Assembly: GCA_964020085.1 (NCBI GenBank)
Contig: OZ026600.1
Coordinates: forward strand, 3,437,965 to 3,501,964
Reading direction: 5' to 3'
Length of the DNA stretch: 64,000 nucleotides
DNA from: Micromussa lordhowensis
Taxonomy: Eukaryota; Cnidaria; Anthozoa; Scleractinia; Lobophylliidae
Below are positions 48,201-60,500 of this stretch, piece by piece (the first letter of the stretch is position 1; each line of letters starts with the position of its first letter). A program made the translations under genes and the position numbers. The notes under the pieces are model-generated. The model had not been told where the DNA came from and ran no database searches. It saw only the letters and a list, made by a program, of their open reading frames with translations.

Positions 48201-50958
48201 ATGCATTGTGCAGATGACATTCAACTATTGTGTAGTCCATAGTGGAAAATACTATGGATGAGTTTGTTTTAGAAGATTTTGGACCTTTTTCTTGGCTTGG
48301 TCCACAACTTGTATGACCTCTAAAAAACGGTGCTGCTATTTTTCCAGCATGGACCAAACAACCTAGTTCAATGAAGTATTTTTTAATATTACTATATTTA
48401 GCTCTTATGCAACCTTGCTGATAAAAAAAAAACTCCCATTCTCGGCCGACTCACACGTTTTTACATCACTTTTTGGAAGTTTAAGTTATTCAACCTTTAT
48501 TGTCAGCCAAGCATGATCAAAAAAAAATTTCTTGTCTTATTAGAATAAAAATGCCACTCTTGATTTTCCAAATTTTCCTGAAGATGTATGGATGCCCATT
48601 AACCCCCCTAGTGGCCTTCAAGCTTGTCTACAAGTCACTTGTGGATGCCATTTGCCGAGTGGTTAGGGCGTTGGACTTGAAATCCAGAGATTACTCCCAA
48701 AAGGTCCCACCCCACCCACTATTTTTGATGAGCTACAACTTTCACACAAATGATGTTTTGGAGCTACCATTATTCAGTTTTAAACAAAGTTTAACATTCT
48801 TCCATAATCTCAGTAAATCTATCTACTAATGTACTGCACTTATCTGCCACTGATATAGCTGCTTGTTTGATTTTCTGGATAGTGTATGATGCATTTGAGC
48901 ACTGGAAAAAACTCCTCAATCTACTGTGCAGTTGTGATGAAGCTTTGTCCACATATAGTGACATATTCGATGCTCTGATAGGTAGGTTCTAGATTCTGTC
49001 TGATCATTTCCGCATTGTAAGAAATTGTAAACAAATAGCCATACCTCTTCCCACCAGTAACTGACTCGGTCATTTTATTTCTTTACCAGGTGTCTTGCAC
49101 TTTCAAGTGCAGGAAATTCCAAAGGATTTCTTTGTGGACATTGTATCGGCAAACAATTTCCTTACCACGACTTTACAGGTGAATCTCGAGCCTGTTTTTA
49201 AAAATATTAAATTAAACAAGGAAACTTGTCTGCTGAGCGGCTTTCCTCTTCTAGGTCCTACGCACCATGGAAAACCCCGTGAGAATTTCTCACCAATTGT
49301 TGCAGTACAAAATATTCAAGAAACAAAATGAGACGGGATGGGTGTGTACTATTTGACAACATTTGAAATCGGCCTTTCCACAAATATCCGGACATTTGGG
49401 GGGATTTTTAGGAGTTTCCGAGATATTTACAAAATATGAAGTTAATACTGACGTGACTACACCACATTAGCTGCAAAACAACATCATAGTGACGTGACAA
49501 CACTACAGTATGTGGCCCCTGGTCTGCGAGGTCCTTGGTCCGCGGGTTTTCCGAAAATTATGTCATATTTGTCGTTAAATAAAGCAGGACCAAAAACGAA
49601 GGTGTACGATGAAATATTGATTAGTATTCTTTCGTATGACGAAGTTCCGGCCCTCCCGCTGATATTGAAGGCGAAAAATTCGAGTTTGTTGACAGGTAGG
49701 TCTAATTGTCTTTCTTGAATTGTCTTATTTTGCGGCTCCGTAAAGTACATTGTCAAGTTTACTTAGCTTGTACACGGATAAAACTGAACGGGAGCACCTG
49801 TTTTTTTGCACTACAAGTTAACAGAGACACTTATTTCTTCTGCTGGGAAAGAAGTTGCGGCAGAGTTTAAAATTCTTGTTTTATCAACCCTTGAAAAACA
49901 TCAGCACTTTTTGTGTAGAGGCCCTTGGTCCGCGACCTATGATCCCAGAGAACTTACATTTCTCAAATAAGATTGGAAAAACCTTAAATAAATGGTAGTG
50001 GCCTTTGTTTTTGTGAAATAATGTTAACATCTTCTTGATAAATGTTTTCGGGCTGGTTTAACTTCTCTTTTGTAATGAAAGTTTAGTTTTACAATTATAA
50101 TATTTTTGACTGCGTTGAAAATCGTTTGCGTTGGAGATCGATCGTTGTCCAAAAAGAAAACAGATTTATTTTACACTTGCAATGACTCCTATCGAGACTG
50201 TAGCTTAGCGGATATATCAAGGAAAATAAAAAAAAAAAAATAAAATTTGTTAAAATTCTCATTCTCGTGAGGATTTACGCTTACTTTTTCGCGCTGTTTA
50301 CATGACACGCGGACCAAGGACCACATTCGCGGACGAAGGGCCTGGGAGCACAGTCACCTTTTTCTCGAATTACAAGGAAAATATCACCGTTTGGAACTGG
50401 GCACTTTAAGATTAATGCAACAAACAAAAAAGCTATCTTCAGGGAAAATTTCAGCTCCTTACGCCTTGATGCAGGTAAGATATTCGAGATTACAACTTTT
50501 TGTCGCGGACCAGGGGCCACATACTGTACATTACCTGTAAAACATTTCGGACAAAAAAAAGCCTACGAAATATTGACAGTGCAGTATACAATTTTTAAGT
50601 AGCTCCAAAGCTCTTAGTTTCCTTTACGAGGCGAACTCTAGTTGAAACAGTGCCTGATATACGTAAGGGCTTCGAAAATTGAACGTCTGAAATTTTAACG
50701 TGCGAAATTGTTTGCGAGTAATGTATTTTGATCGCCATTTTCCCCCTACTTTGCCGAACTATGGTCTATGTTACCCTGTCTTATTCCTTGCCTGTTTGTT
50801 ACTTCTAGGTTTTTTTCTCCAACCTAGAGTCTTCAACAACTGTTGACAAAAGTCTAGTGGACAAGGCTCTACGATTTCGACAGCATTTGACGAAACGATT
50901 CAGATGGGATTTTGAAAGCGAACCTGAAGAGTTTGCACCAGTGGTAGTTGAAACATGA
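45238..50958 (+). CDS. AAR2: AAR2 splicing factor homologue (U5 snRNP assembly)
   Basis: AAR2 binds Prp8 during U5 snRNP biogenesis in yeast and is a Prp8/PRPF8 chaperone in animals. Exons: 45238-45565, 47021-47365, 48135-48194, 48883-48981, 49090-49178 and 50809-50958; 1071 nt, 356 aa (human 384). The start is [18 protein letters not shown]. Landmarks shared with human: [89 protein letters not shown] and the C-terminal [20 protein letters not shown]. Both the N-terminal beta-rich and C-terminal helical regions are complete, and phases close across all introns. The middle segment is shorter than in human. Intron 1 holds a SINE and intron 5 a 1-kb TA-bounded element. Two overlapping AATAAA signals at 51479-51487 may end the transcript. 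Confidence 0.97.
45812..46116 (+). mobile_element. tRNA-derived SINE, family A, best copy
   Basis: The head GGAGGCGCAGTGGCCTCATG, ATTAGTGCACTCAACTCCGT, GGTTCGAGCCC (B box) is tRNA-like. The body is AAGACACTTTACTCTCACGG, GTATAAATGGGTACCGGCG, CTGCGATGGACTGGCATCCC, ATCCAGGGGGGAGTAGAAAT and GGCCTGATGGGCCACTTGGC. Other copies: 12063-12336, 52090-52165 (reverse), 52966-53908 (split) and 62231-62345 (reverse). Lies in AAR2 intron 1. Confidence 0.9.
48640..48700 (+). mobile_element. Fragment of tRNA-Ser-derived SINE, family B
   Basis: GCCGAGTGGTTAGGGCGTTG plus GACTTGAAATCCAGAG matches the tRNA-Ser head of family B in the plus orientation; no body follows. In AAR2 intron 3. Confidence 0.7.
49504..50528. 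mobile_element. 1.0-kb TA-bounded element with repeated CCTTGGTCCGCG motif
   Basis: Left TACAGTATGTGGCCCCTGGT CTGCG is mirrored by CGCGGACCAGGGGCCACATA CTGTA. The termini start CAGTATGTGG next to TA, compatible with a Tc1/mariner-type insertion. The subterminal motif CCTTGGTCCGCG occurs at about 49531 and 49922 and inverted at about 50309, perhaps ancient transposase sites. Only short frames inside. In AAR2 intron 5. Confidence 0.75.
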
Positions 50959-51478
50959 AACAGCAGTCACCTGGATGAAAATAGTTTGAAACTGAACACC
51001 GTCTGACGATATATTGGGTTGACATAGCGACTAGACTTCCTCGTCATCTTATTTTCAAAACTGTCTAGGTTTCAATCAGTGGTGAAGCTCACCACGTGCG
51101 AGCGGCCCCCAAGAGAAGCTATCTGCCTGGGAGGAGTCTGGTGAAGAGGCGCGTAGAAAGTGACGTTCTCGTCTCCAGGTTTCGCCGCTCGATTCGGTGA
51201 TCGCCGCTACGCCGCCGCTCGAGCTTGTGCTACTCAAACGTTAGAGGCTCTCCATGGCTTTAAGCTCTAGGGCAGTTTTGCACAAGCTCGAGAGTAGCTT
51301 TGGGCTCCGAGCTCCAGCGATGCTAACTCTCTCTGTAAATGCGCGTACAGGTGTATTAAAGAGCCAGTGGCTGAATTTACGAAGCTCTCCTGAGTTAAGC
51401 TGCATTCTAAGCATCGTTTCTTAATAATTCTTGGTTTTCATCAGTCATGTGATCAAAACTAAAAATCGTAACCGTTCA

Positions 51479-51487
51479 ATAAATAAA
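51479..51487 (+). terminator. Candidate polyadenylation signal for AAR2
   Basis: Two overlapping AATAAA hexamers in CAATAAATAAACTC, about 520 bp past the AAR2 stop. They are plausible for a 3' UTR of that size, but no transcript is available to confirm it. Confidence 0.45.
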
Positions 51488-51590
51488 CTCAAGAATCTGG
51501 GATATGATAGATGATTGCAATATAAACAACCTCGCCAAGAATCAGGTCTCTGCTATTTTTCATTCGCGCGCTATTCGCAGAAGTGTTTCA

Positions 51591-51618
<28 letters not shown>

Positions 51619-51635
<17 letters not shown>

Positions 51636-51658
51636 TCCGGATGGGCACCAACATGGCG
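51619..51658. repeat. Perfect 40-bp palindrome
   Basis: The 20-base arm CGCCATGTTGGTGCCCATCC (51619-51638) is followed immediately by its exact reverse complement (51639-51658), with no spacer and no mismatch. It lies about 130 bp past the AAR2 polyadenylation signals. Confidence 0.95.
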
Positions 51659-52089
51659 GCCGGAAACCAACAGAAACAGCTGTCACTGAGTTTTGCTGCA
51701 AAAGCGTAAATTAATCTCTCGAGGAACTCAAAAACATTAAAATAATACTTCTCTTAATGCAAGAACCAGTTCAGAAAGCCAAATTTCTCGAAATAAGTCC
51801 CGAATTAAGTCACTTTTTAACCAACTCGCCTGTCATGTAAATGCCGCGTCACGCAAAAGCTTAGAAAATTCAAGCGTAGTCTATCGCAAAACCAAGCACC
51901 CATTCGGAACAAAAATTCGCATAAATATTAGATTTTAGCTGCTTTTAAACCTCGTTAAAGTAAAATATCAACATGATCAATAGTTTTGTAGTTTGAATTT
52001 TTGTGACGTCATGTGAAAACCGGCAATAGGCTTTTGTATTTGTATAAATTCGTACTATTTTAGAAAAAGGTAACCTTGCAAACGCAAGT

Positions 52090-52165
52090 TTGCATAAGAG
52101 CCTAGAGGCATGAAGCGACTGGGAGTATTTCTACTCCCCCCTGGATGAGATGCTAGTCAGAACAC
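52090..52165 (-). mobile_element. SINE family A fragment (reverse)
   Basis: CATGAAGCGACTGGGAGTAT, TTCTACTCCCCCCTGGATGA and GATGCTAGTC are the reverse complement of the 3' body of family A (compare 45990-46050). Confidence 0.75.
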
Positions 52166-52210
52166 AAGACAATGTTCCCGGCCAGAACCAGGACCAGAAT
52201 TTTCGAAAAT

Positions 52211-52541
52211 TTAAGGTGGCTCTGAACCCCCTTCACATAATTTTTTTAGACTTTGCAAAGAGTTTTATCTTATCATGCTGATTACAATTCGATGATAAAA
52301 AATGGAGTTTCACCGAGCTCGTTTTTGAGTTATAAGTGCTTAAAGCTGAAATTAAGGGTACTTTTATCAGGTCATGTTGTTGCTATGGTAACATATTGTG
52401 CCAAAAAAATTGACAGCAATATATTTACCAATGATTAGGCGGTATTTTGATACCATGATTTTGACATCAATTGATACACAGCGGTTATAATGAGCCATCA
52501 AAATCTTTGAAAGTGCTGGAGGCCGTTTCGAGCCACCTTAA
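52211..52541. mobile_element. Solitary TTAAGGTGGCT MITE
   Basis: Starts TTAAGGTGGCTC and ends GAGCCACCTTAA: a 12-bp perfect inverted repeat including TTAA. The interior matches each arm of 19175-19850 (TCGTTTTTGAGTTATAAGTG, AGCTGAAATTAAGGGT, GGTCATGTTGTTGCTATGGT). About 331 bp, and it defines the unit length of the family. Confidence 0.85.
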
Positions 52542-52685
52542 GTCACGTGATAGTTTCTTGACCGAAAAGAAAACCTGCAGGCTTAGCCTGAGTATATATC
52601 AAGCAACTGGCTCTCTGAAGATTGTTTTTGGGAGACGGAGGTCCTTGCATGATCAAGGATTTATGCAATGTACTATATTAAATAT

Positions 52686-52840
52686 TATTAAAAACTGGAT
52701 CAGTGGATAATGCAATTCGAGAGTTTTCATTGGCTCAGCCATCATGGGCTATGAGCCATTACATCATGCTCTACGAATATGGTAAGCAAACGCGTGATTT
52801 TTATTTTTGTTTTTTATTTTTTTTTAAGTTTAGTTTCTTA
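52686..52840 (+). repeat. Dispersed repeat, AAAAACTGGATCA family (copy B)
   Basis: AAAAACTGGATCAGTGGATA, ATGCAATTCGAGAGTTTTCA, GGGCTATGAGCCATTAC and TTTTTAAGTTTAGTTTCT match 10572-10725 in the same order and strand. Confidence 0.75.
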
Positions 52841-52965
52841 TATTTTTTGATGCCAAATGAATATTAACGGCCTTTGAGAATGCGGGAATGCAAAACTGAT
52901 GAGTGATATCAATTTCCTCAATGGAAGAAACCTCGCAGAATCTGTTCGCATTTTTGACAAGTTAC

Positions 52966-53908
52966 ATAGGAGCGGTGGCCTCATGGTTAATACGCTCGAC
53001 CCTGGAGCGAGGGGTCCTGGGGCCCGTTTCTCGAAGGTCCCGAAAAGTTTTCGCACCCAGAAAGCCATGGCAAAATCTCAAACCTTTGATTACAGAGCTG
53101 TTTTATTCACGTATTCTTAATATAAACAGAGGTTCTCTTCACACTTCTCTTCTCTTCTTCTCCGTTGTTTCGTTGATCAAATAGGCGTTGCCTCTTATTG
53201 ACAGATTTATTTGATGACAAGAATCGTGATTGACATACATTATACATTGATTAAAAGCGTTAGGTTATTATGTTTAAAACCAGTTGTTCAGTGGAATCGA
53301 AGCGAGAAAGAAATTATTTAGTCTGTCTGTAAAACCCGCTTACCTGGAGAATCTGTCTGTTAAACCGCTCACCTGGACTCTGCTAACCCGTAAAGTGCGA
53401 CTGTTGTAACTACCCGCCACAGAAGTAAGTTTGAACTGAAGTTCTGAATTTAGCCACGAGATAAGCCGAATTTATTTGCGTTTGTTCTGATTGTGAATTA
53501 TGAATGTATTTCTTTTAGATCGAATAATTATTAAACCTTGGCTTGATATTATGCGGTTTGTGGTGGTCTTTTGAGCTAACCAGTCCAAATCCATGTGCAA
53601 CATCCGTTTTCAGATAGATATGAACTAAAACCGAAAAGTTTCCGGGGCTTTCGAGAAACGGGCCCCAGGGCTCGAACCTGGGGCCCGTTTCTCGAAAGAA
53701 GAAGAAGAAGTGTATACGCCCCTCTGTTTATATTAAGAATACGTGAATAAAACAGCTCTATAATCATAAGGTTTTGAGATTTTACTCTGGCTTTGCGGGT
53801 GCGAAAACTTTTCGGGACCTTCGAGAAACGGGTCACTGGTCCCTTCTTGCTTCTGAAACCGGGTTAAGCTCCGGCCTGATGGGCCACTTGGCTCGTATGT
53901 AGACTTAT
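52966..53908. mobile_element. SINE family A split by two hAT-like MITE copies (nested cluster)
   Basis: SINE head GGTGGCCTCATGGTTAATAC (52966-53018), then hAT-like copy 2 (53019-53667), a short inverted SINE piece CAGGGCTCGAACCTGG, hAT-like copy 3 (53680-53836), then SINE tail GGCCTGATGGGCCACTTGGC (to 53908). Copies 2 and 3 both start GGCCCGTTTCTCGAA and share CTGTTTTATTCACGTATTCT (one inverted) with 30799-31370. The inverted SINE piece implies a local inversion or an unusual insertion. Confidence 0.7.
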
Positions 53909-54292
53909 CAGTGGAGCCCCGCCTCACGGTCACCCTGTCAATACGGTCACCTCGTTATTACGGCCAATCTCGGCAAAACGCCCATACATTTCCTCATAAG
54001 AAAACCTCGGTGATCCGGCCACATTCTAAAATCCCAACCTGTATAATTCTTTATAACTTTACCCTGTTGATACGGCCACTAGAATACAGTTCTGTTCATC
54101 TTTTCGTGGTTACATGTAATATTGCATGTACTGATTGAAGTTTGATTTGTTTTTTAAATCATATCTGCATTTCGATTGCTTATTTTGTCTGTTTTAAAAT
54201 TAAAGTGGACCCTGGTGAAATTTGACCCTACTCCGTTAACACGGCCCAATTTTCATGGCTCGTTGGTGACCTATTAACCGGGTTCCAAAGTA
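53907..54292. mobile_element. Tigger/pogo-like MITE, copy 3
   Basis: TATCAGTGGAGCCCCGCCTC, then TACGGTCACCTCGTTATTAC, CATTCTAAAATCCCAACCTG, TGTACTGATTGAAGTTTGAT and CCTATTAACCGGGTTCCAAA. Same order as 37477-37876; the ends are diverged. Confidence 0.75.
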
Positions 54293-57200
54293 TTTTAAAA
54301 CAGTTATTTTTCCGACGGAGTTGCTACATGCGGTATGTTTACGGCGTTTTTATATTTCTACGCATTGTTCTTACTTTTCATGACGTGATGTCGATTTTGA
54401 TCGATTTACAACATCGCAGAATTCATATCGCCTATTCATAGTCAGATTTCATGCCTTTTCTGTCTGCCTCAAGAATAATCGCCTTTTACTGTAGGCATGA
54501 GGTCCATTAAGAGCCGCATAAATTCATGATTAGTTCTCGATTCATAGTTTTGCTCAGTAGAGGTACCAGTCAAGAAAACGCGTGGAAAGTAAACCAACAA
54601 CACAAAAGGGAAGGAGGTAAGATTTTTCAGGCACACACATGATTTGCTTGGTCACGTGACCCGTACACAACCCTAGAGGGGGGTTGACGTAACTATCGTT
54701 GGCGTCTCCCAACGAACCAATACCACTCATTCAAGAGGGAGGGAAGTCATAAAAATTCTGTTTTTGGGCAAACATTTTATGTAGTAATGCACACTAGTAA
54801 TAGTTGAAATTTGACTTAATTCCTGTTTTCCAACGTTTGTATTCTATCCGGTAGCTCGCTTGCTAGAACGCGCGCCAGCCATGCATGCAAATACGGCCTT
54901 CTTATTACTTACTCACTGCTGCATCTATCCATACACATATATATTACACATATATATAACACTTAAGCCATAGAAAAATTATCACATGGCTGTGTGATCG
55001 GTTTTTATCACGTACTTTAATTTAAAGTTTTTTTTTGTAGTGCATATACTGTGAATATTGCTGTAAATATTATATATATTCCGACTTTGCTTTATATTCC
55101 TAGATTTTAATTGTATTCTAACGCAATATATATCTAATATTAGGATCTCTATGTAAACCACTTTTAGTGATGGAGCCTCCTAATAAAAGATTGTTATTAT
55201 TATTATTGTATGTTTCTCAGATCGAGCTGCGACAGTTGGTAAATTAATATTAAGACACATCAAACCACACGGTCCCTAGGGTCGGAATGCCGTATTTTCG
55301 TCTTAATTTTAATTCACAGCAGGTGATATTGGACTGAACTGCAGATGGAACGAACTGGTGTATTTTAATACTGTTAGTATTTCTTTGTAGTGTTAAAACT
55401 TGGAAAAAAATGGTCTGTTGTAGAAATAAACTTGGAAAAGAGCTTTACACAAAGCCGTTAATTCATAAGTCGCGTTAATGGCTTATTTTGGTCCAATCGC
55501 TTTAAACTACGCATTAATTTGCGGAAATTGTAAATTTCAATTTTAAAGAAAGAATCAAAATCCAGGGGGTCGTAAATTTTCTAAAGAAAATTTCACTGTG
55601 CGCGCTTCATTGTTTCATTTCACCAGTCAAAAGAGTTTTTTATGTAGAGATTAGTTTGAATAACGTAATTGCTGAGGACTAGCAAAGGTAACATGGTTTG
55701 AAAGGAAATCCCTGAACGAGAATAGCACAGAATAGTTTATATATAATATTCGAAAATGTCTTATAAATAGCTTGAAGACTGCTTGTGCAATACCGACAGG
55801 TTTTCACACCGGTTCCGCTTAGCAGTAATTCTCGATCATTTCTTACATTTGCCGCTTTTTCAGACAACTTTCATCCTTGTTGAAGATTAATTTCTTGTTG
55901 CTAGGATTAGTCTCTTTCTTTTAGACGCTTTAAAACAAGAATAGTAAAATAAATGCCATAAAAGAGATTAAGAATAAGTTCATTTGTTTTCACTACATTT
56001 GAAAACAATTCGAGAGGTCATTTTCATATTTGAGTACTTTTTTTTGCGTGGAGAGCTTTCGAAATGAAGCCTTTTCGGAAGCCATAGTGTCAAAATTCGA
56101 TTACAGTAATGAATGCCTCGTCTACGGAAACACTCTTTTTATGTTCGCCTTCTTGAATAGATATTGACGCAGGGTTTAGCTCTATTGATGTCGCAACGAA
56201 TTTTCAAAGAGTGAGGTTTGTTTTCTTACATCGAGACACAGTGTTGAATTGTATGTTGTGGCCGACACAAAATTTCATCGATGTTGCCTTGACGAAAACG
56301 TTCTTCTTTCGACAGCATATTCAAATATTGCCCAAGGTAATTTTGCCTGGAGCTTAATTGAAAGGAAATTAAACAATAGTACAATTATTTGTTTAAAAGA
56401 AGTAAAGGATATTTCAAGGTTAACAATCTTTATCTATAGGATATAAAATTTCTTGAGCCGACACTGAAAACTTCTTCAACATCATAAACCCGCGGGGGTG
56501 TAATTTTGCAGTGGAAAGTTTACCATTTTCTGCCCAACACTCATGTATACTTAGTTGCTTTGTTCTTTCTTTCAAACGCGATGTATTTGCCGTCAACCAG
56601 GATTTGGAAATAATTGACGAAAATATAGCTAGTGGCAGTTTTCAAGAAGCCCCGTTATTAAGCTACCATTTTCCACTTGATTTCCTCCCAAAGTTAAACG
56701 ACAAAGTTTTCTTGAGTCTTTTGGCGATTTTATTCTCGCTTTCCCGCGTTGTGGAACCATATTTACCTTTCGTGTCCTTCTGACAGAGCCTCCACTTTGC
56801 CCACAAAGAACCGAGCCATGAATTCCATAGAGAAATGACAAATTCAGGCCGCCATTGTATCAGCAGACAATTAGTTACTCGGTATCCAGTTTCGGAGGCA
56901 TTGTTAGATGTTCTGAATTATTCATTGTTTGGCAATTAGACGGGAAAACAATAACCAAACTATATGGTCTTATTATGCAGCCATTCCGGGTTAAGCAATA
57001 AAGTAAATGAAACAGTGTAGCTAACTAACATGGTCTAGCGCAACTCGTAGATGAAGCCGATTCCTACTCCGCTGCTAGAAGGGTCGCGGTATTAAGTTCC
57101 TTGGAAACTCTTTGGTTCGTGGTTAAGGGAGGGGCGCTTCACAATGCGTCTTTTGATGAAGATTTGAAACACTCAAATCACGCTTGATCCTGCGTTTCCA

Positions 57201-57500
57201 TTAATGCACAATAAATTCCTTTGAGAGTTAAATCTAATTTGGCTTAGGAGCGGGTGTAGTTGTTTACACGACTAAAGAAGAGCTGACAGGGCACACAGAA
57301 ACTATTTTGACGCTGGACCAATCGTGACGCTTGTAAACAAAGGCTCTTGAATTTTCTGAATGTAAAAATATAACTTGAACAAAAGGGAGCCGTCATTCAT
57401 CCTGGTCTTGCTAAGAGGTACTCCTACACTCAGGGTCGAGTGCACTGCGCGACGACAGCCCTTCAGCTTCAAGAGATTTTCAAGTGTGTGTTGAAGAACC
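54293..57500. other. Intergenic region upstream of the DMRT gene
   Basis: About 3.2 kb of AT-rich DNA with simple repeats: an ATAT-rich stretch near 54940-54965 and a short ATT run near 55190-55210. I saw no gene or RNA. The last few hundred bases must contain the DMRT promoter and 5' UTR; no TATA element was trusted. Confidence 0.5.
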
Positions 57501-60500
57501 ATGGCAGACACCTCGTTCGTGATTCAGCAGTCCTTCTCCGAACGGAAGCATCCGCGAGTACCAAAGTGTGCTCGGTGTCGAAACCACGGTGTGGTCTCGT
57601 GGTTAAAGGGTCATAAGAGGTTTTGTAGATGGAGGGATTGCAACTGTGCTCAGTGCACGCTGATCGCCGAGAGACAGCGGGTCATGGCGGCGCAAGTCGC
57701 TCTGAGGCGTCAACAGACTCAGGAAGAGAGCATGCAGGTACAGATTGTGAAGAAAGCTCCGTCTTACATAGCCCCCCTTGTAAGCGCGGTGCGGCAGTTT
57801 AATGGAGTCGGGAGAAGTTTGTCAGACGAGACGCAGGCCTTGCTATCGTATCGGCGGGCAGTCGCACACGGTAAGTGAAGCGTAAACGCGACGCTTTTAA
57901 TGTTAAGGTTTTTCCCTGCAGACGCGAGACTTGGTTATGCGAATGTATACACTGCACCACGCATTTAGGAATTCGCGATTTGCTTTGCGACTTTCCGCCT
58001 GTTTCCTGAACTCTTTAGCCGGCGGGTACAATTTATAACATGTAGCAAATTGATATATGTTTGTAGTTTCTTAACTTGTCAATTACACGCCTCCAAGACA
58101 AACATAAGAATGTTTCATCTCGGAGACTTCGGCGTGCTGTTTGCACAGGGTTTATCGTGTTCTTTCATCAAATTGTGACAAGGTTATCTTGAACGTGGAA
58201 TCCCGTCAATTTCCATGAACCTTGCCAACGTTTAATATTGATGAATAAAATATGCAGACATGGTTAACATAAGAACTAATTAGCCCTTGTTCTTCTCTTT
58301 TGTAAATCACTGCATCTTCTCCGGTATTGTGTTTTCAACTGATAGAACAAACCGAAGTACCGTTTGAAACATTTCTCTCCGTGTGCTGAAGTTTCGTGGT
58401 AAAGGTTTTTTTTTTCGAAACTGTGCGCGAAACGCTTCCGTCGCGTCTTAAATCCGCCATTGTGTCCCAAACTGGAACAAAAAAGTTTTCTTTCAAAGAT
58501 AAAAGCCACTTACAAAAGGCCTACATCAATAAAATTTCATGGCACTTACAGAAAACGTTTTCATGTGCTAAGAGTTTACGCCCGAATGTAATGGCTCAAA
58601 TTAATTTCGTTTTCGATCAACTTTTTTCATTAAGTCGCCCGGCTCTATTTTCTTTTTTGGTTACGAAAATTGCTTGCTCACTTCAAAACCGATTTCATTA
58701 CACACATTAGTTAAATATTCCTTTTAGCGCCAAGCAATAGAAATTGTATACTTTAAAAGCTTTCGCGAGATAATTTGTTGTGTTCATATAAAGTCGAACG
58801 CTGAGTTCAAAAGGGTTGAGTTTTCCGTAACATGCACGATTCGAAAAGCTTTTCGCTGCGTGTTAAGAAAGTTCGGCTTGGCATATTCAACTTTGTTAAA
58901 ATTTGAAACAACGATAAGAGCTTATTAAAGCAAAGAAAACGCATCCACTCACTTTCGACACAAAAAATAAGTGCACTGGAGGAGGGTGAAAATTTCAACG
59001 TTTTCCTAGAACTATTTAAAAGAACATACCACTGCATTCACTTGAGCGGCAAACTGGTGATCGAGTGATCACGAGTCAACAAACAGAAAACCGAAAGGTT
59101 TCAATAAAGGTTACATTTTCTAATTGCGAAGCTCTTATACAGGGACAAATAAACGATGCAATCAACTTAAAGAAGAAGTGTTTTTCTTCTGTTAGCGAGA
59201 TTCTGCGAAGAAAAGTTTCGGTTACTAAGTTACTAAGACACTTCCAGCTTTTTACGTTCTATTAAGTCCCACTCAATTTACATTCATTTGCGTCATTCGA
59301 TTTCAACCAAATGGAAATTGTTTTCTTCGTTGGTAATAGTCACTAACAGATCCCCGCCCTCACAAAGGAGGCTAAAATTAATTTTGAAAAAAAAAAAACA
59401 TAGCACAAGCGAGTCTATCAAACAAGGCTGGTTCCAAAATTGCCAGCTCGTTTGATTGAAAAAGAAAGAAAATTGCTTACGCTTTATAATTTTTTTTAAT
59501 GTCAGTTCTGCATGGCAAGAAACGCATTCTATTGTCATGATAATATCGTTTCTCTTTTCGTAGTGATTGAAAATTGTCTGTTCTATTCTTTGCCTGCATT
59601 AACATGTTCTGAATAACACAATATTATCTTGGTTATTTTTTTTTGTTTCACGCCTGAGTTGATATTATAATTGACCAAGCTCTGAGACTAAACCCGCGAA
59701 AATCAACTCTGCTCACTGTGCCTTAATCTCTGTCATTCTCATCTTGTTTCATTCAGAAGCCGAAAAAGAAGCAACAAAAGAACCACCGAGGCCAATTCAG
59801 CCCAAATCCAACGACGCCTACGAAGTCAAAATAAAAGAAGAGCCAGTTAGCCCTGTCAGCTTTGAAGAGGAGCGATTTTCAGATGCTGAAGAAAACCGCA
59901 AGAGATCATCTAGCGACGAAGAGAAGGCCCCTGAGTATGTGCAGGCAAAAGTGCCACGCCTCTCCCCCCACAGGAAAGAGACGGAGACATTCAAATCCTC
60001 TTTAGAACTACTCCAGCGAATCTTCCCTCATCAGAGTAAAGCTATCCTAGAGCTGATTCTTGGCGCTTGTGAAGAAGACGTAGTCAAAGCTATTGAGTCG
60101 CTTCTCCCCGAGAACAACCCGAGACCATTTCCTTTACCAATCCCTCTTAGAGGGTATGGATCAAGCCCGCTTATATCCTGCGATGGAAGCACAAAGTCAG
60201 CGTTCTCTCCCATTGCAAAGTCTCCACCATATGTTTATCCGGGACCTCTACCCGCGCAAGCGCAGTCGCTGAAAAGTCCTTGTGACAAAAGCCCAGGTAC
60301 ACCTAGCGCGTTTCAGCCTATCCATTCATGCAGCCCGCCAGAACTTAGCCCCTCAATGGCAGATAGATTCCAGTTTCCAGTGGTAGCAGGGTATTTCTTC
60401 AACAGGCCTGGTTCCTCGGCTCTTCTGCCGCTCAATTCCGCTCCGCAGAGGAGTGGACCGCCGCAGACTGGTTCTAAGTTCTGTGGGCATTGTGGGTTCT

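Noticed and set aside
49484..49756. Possible coding remnant inside the TA-bounded element
   Set aside because: Frames under 100 codons on both strands with no transposase motifs; composition fits non-coding sequence.
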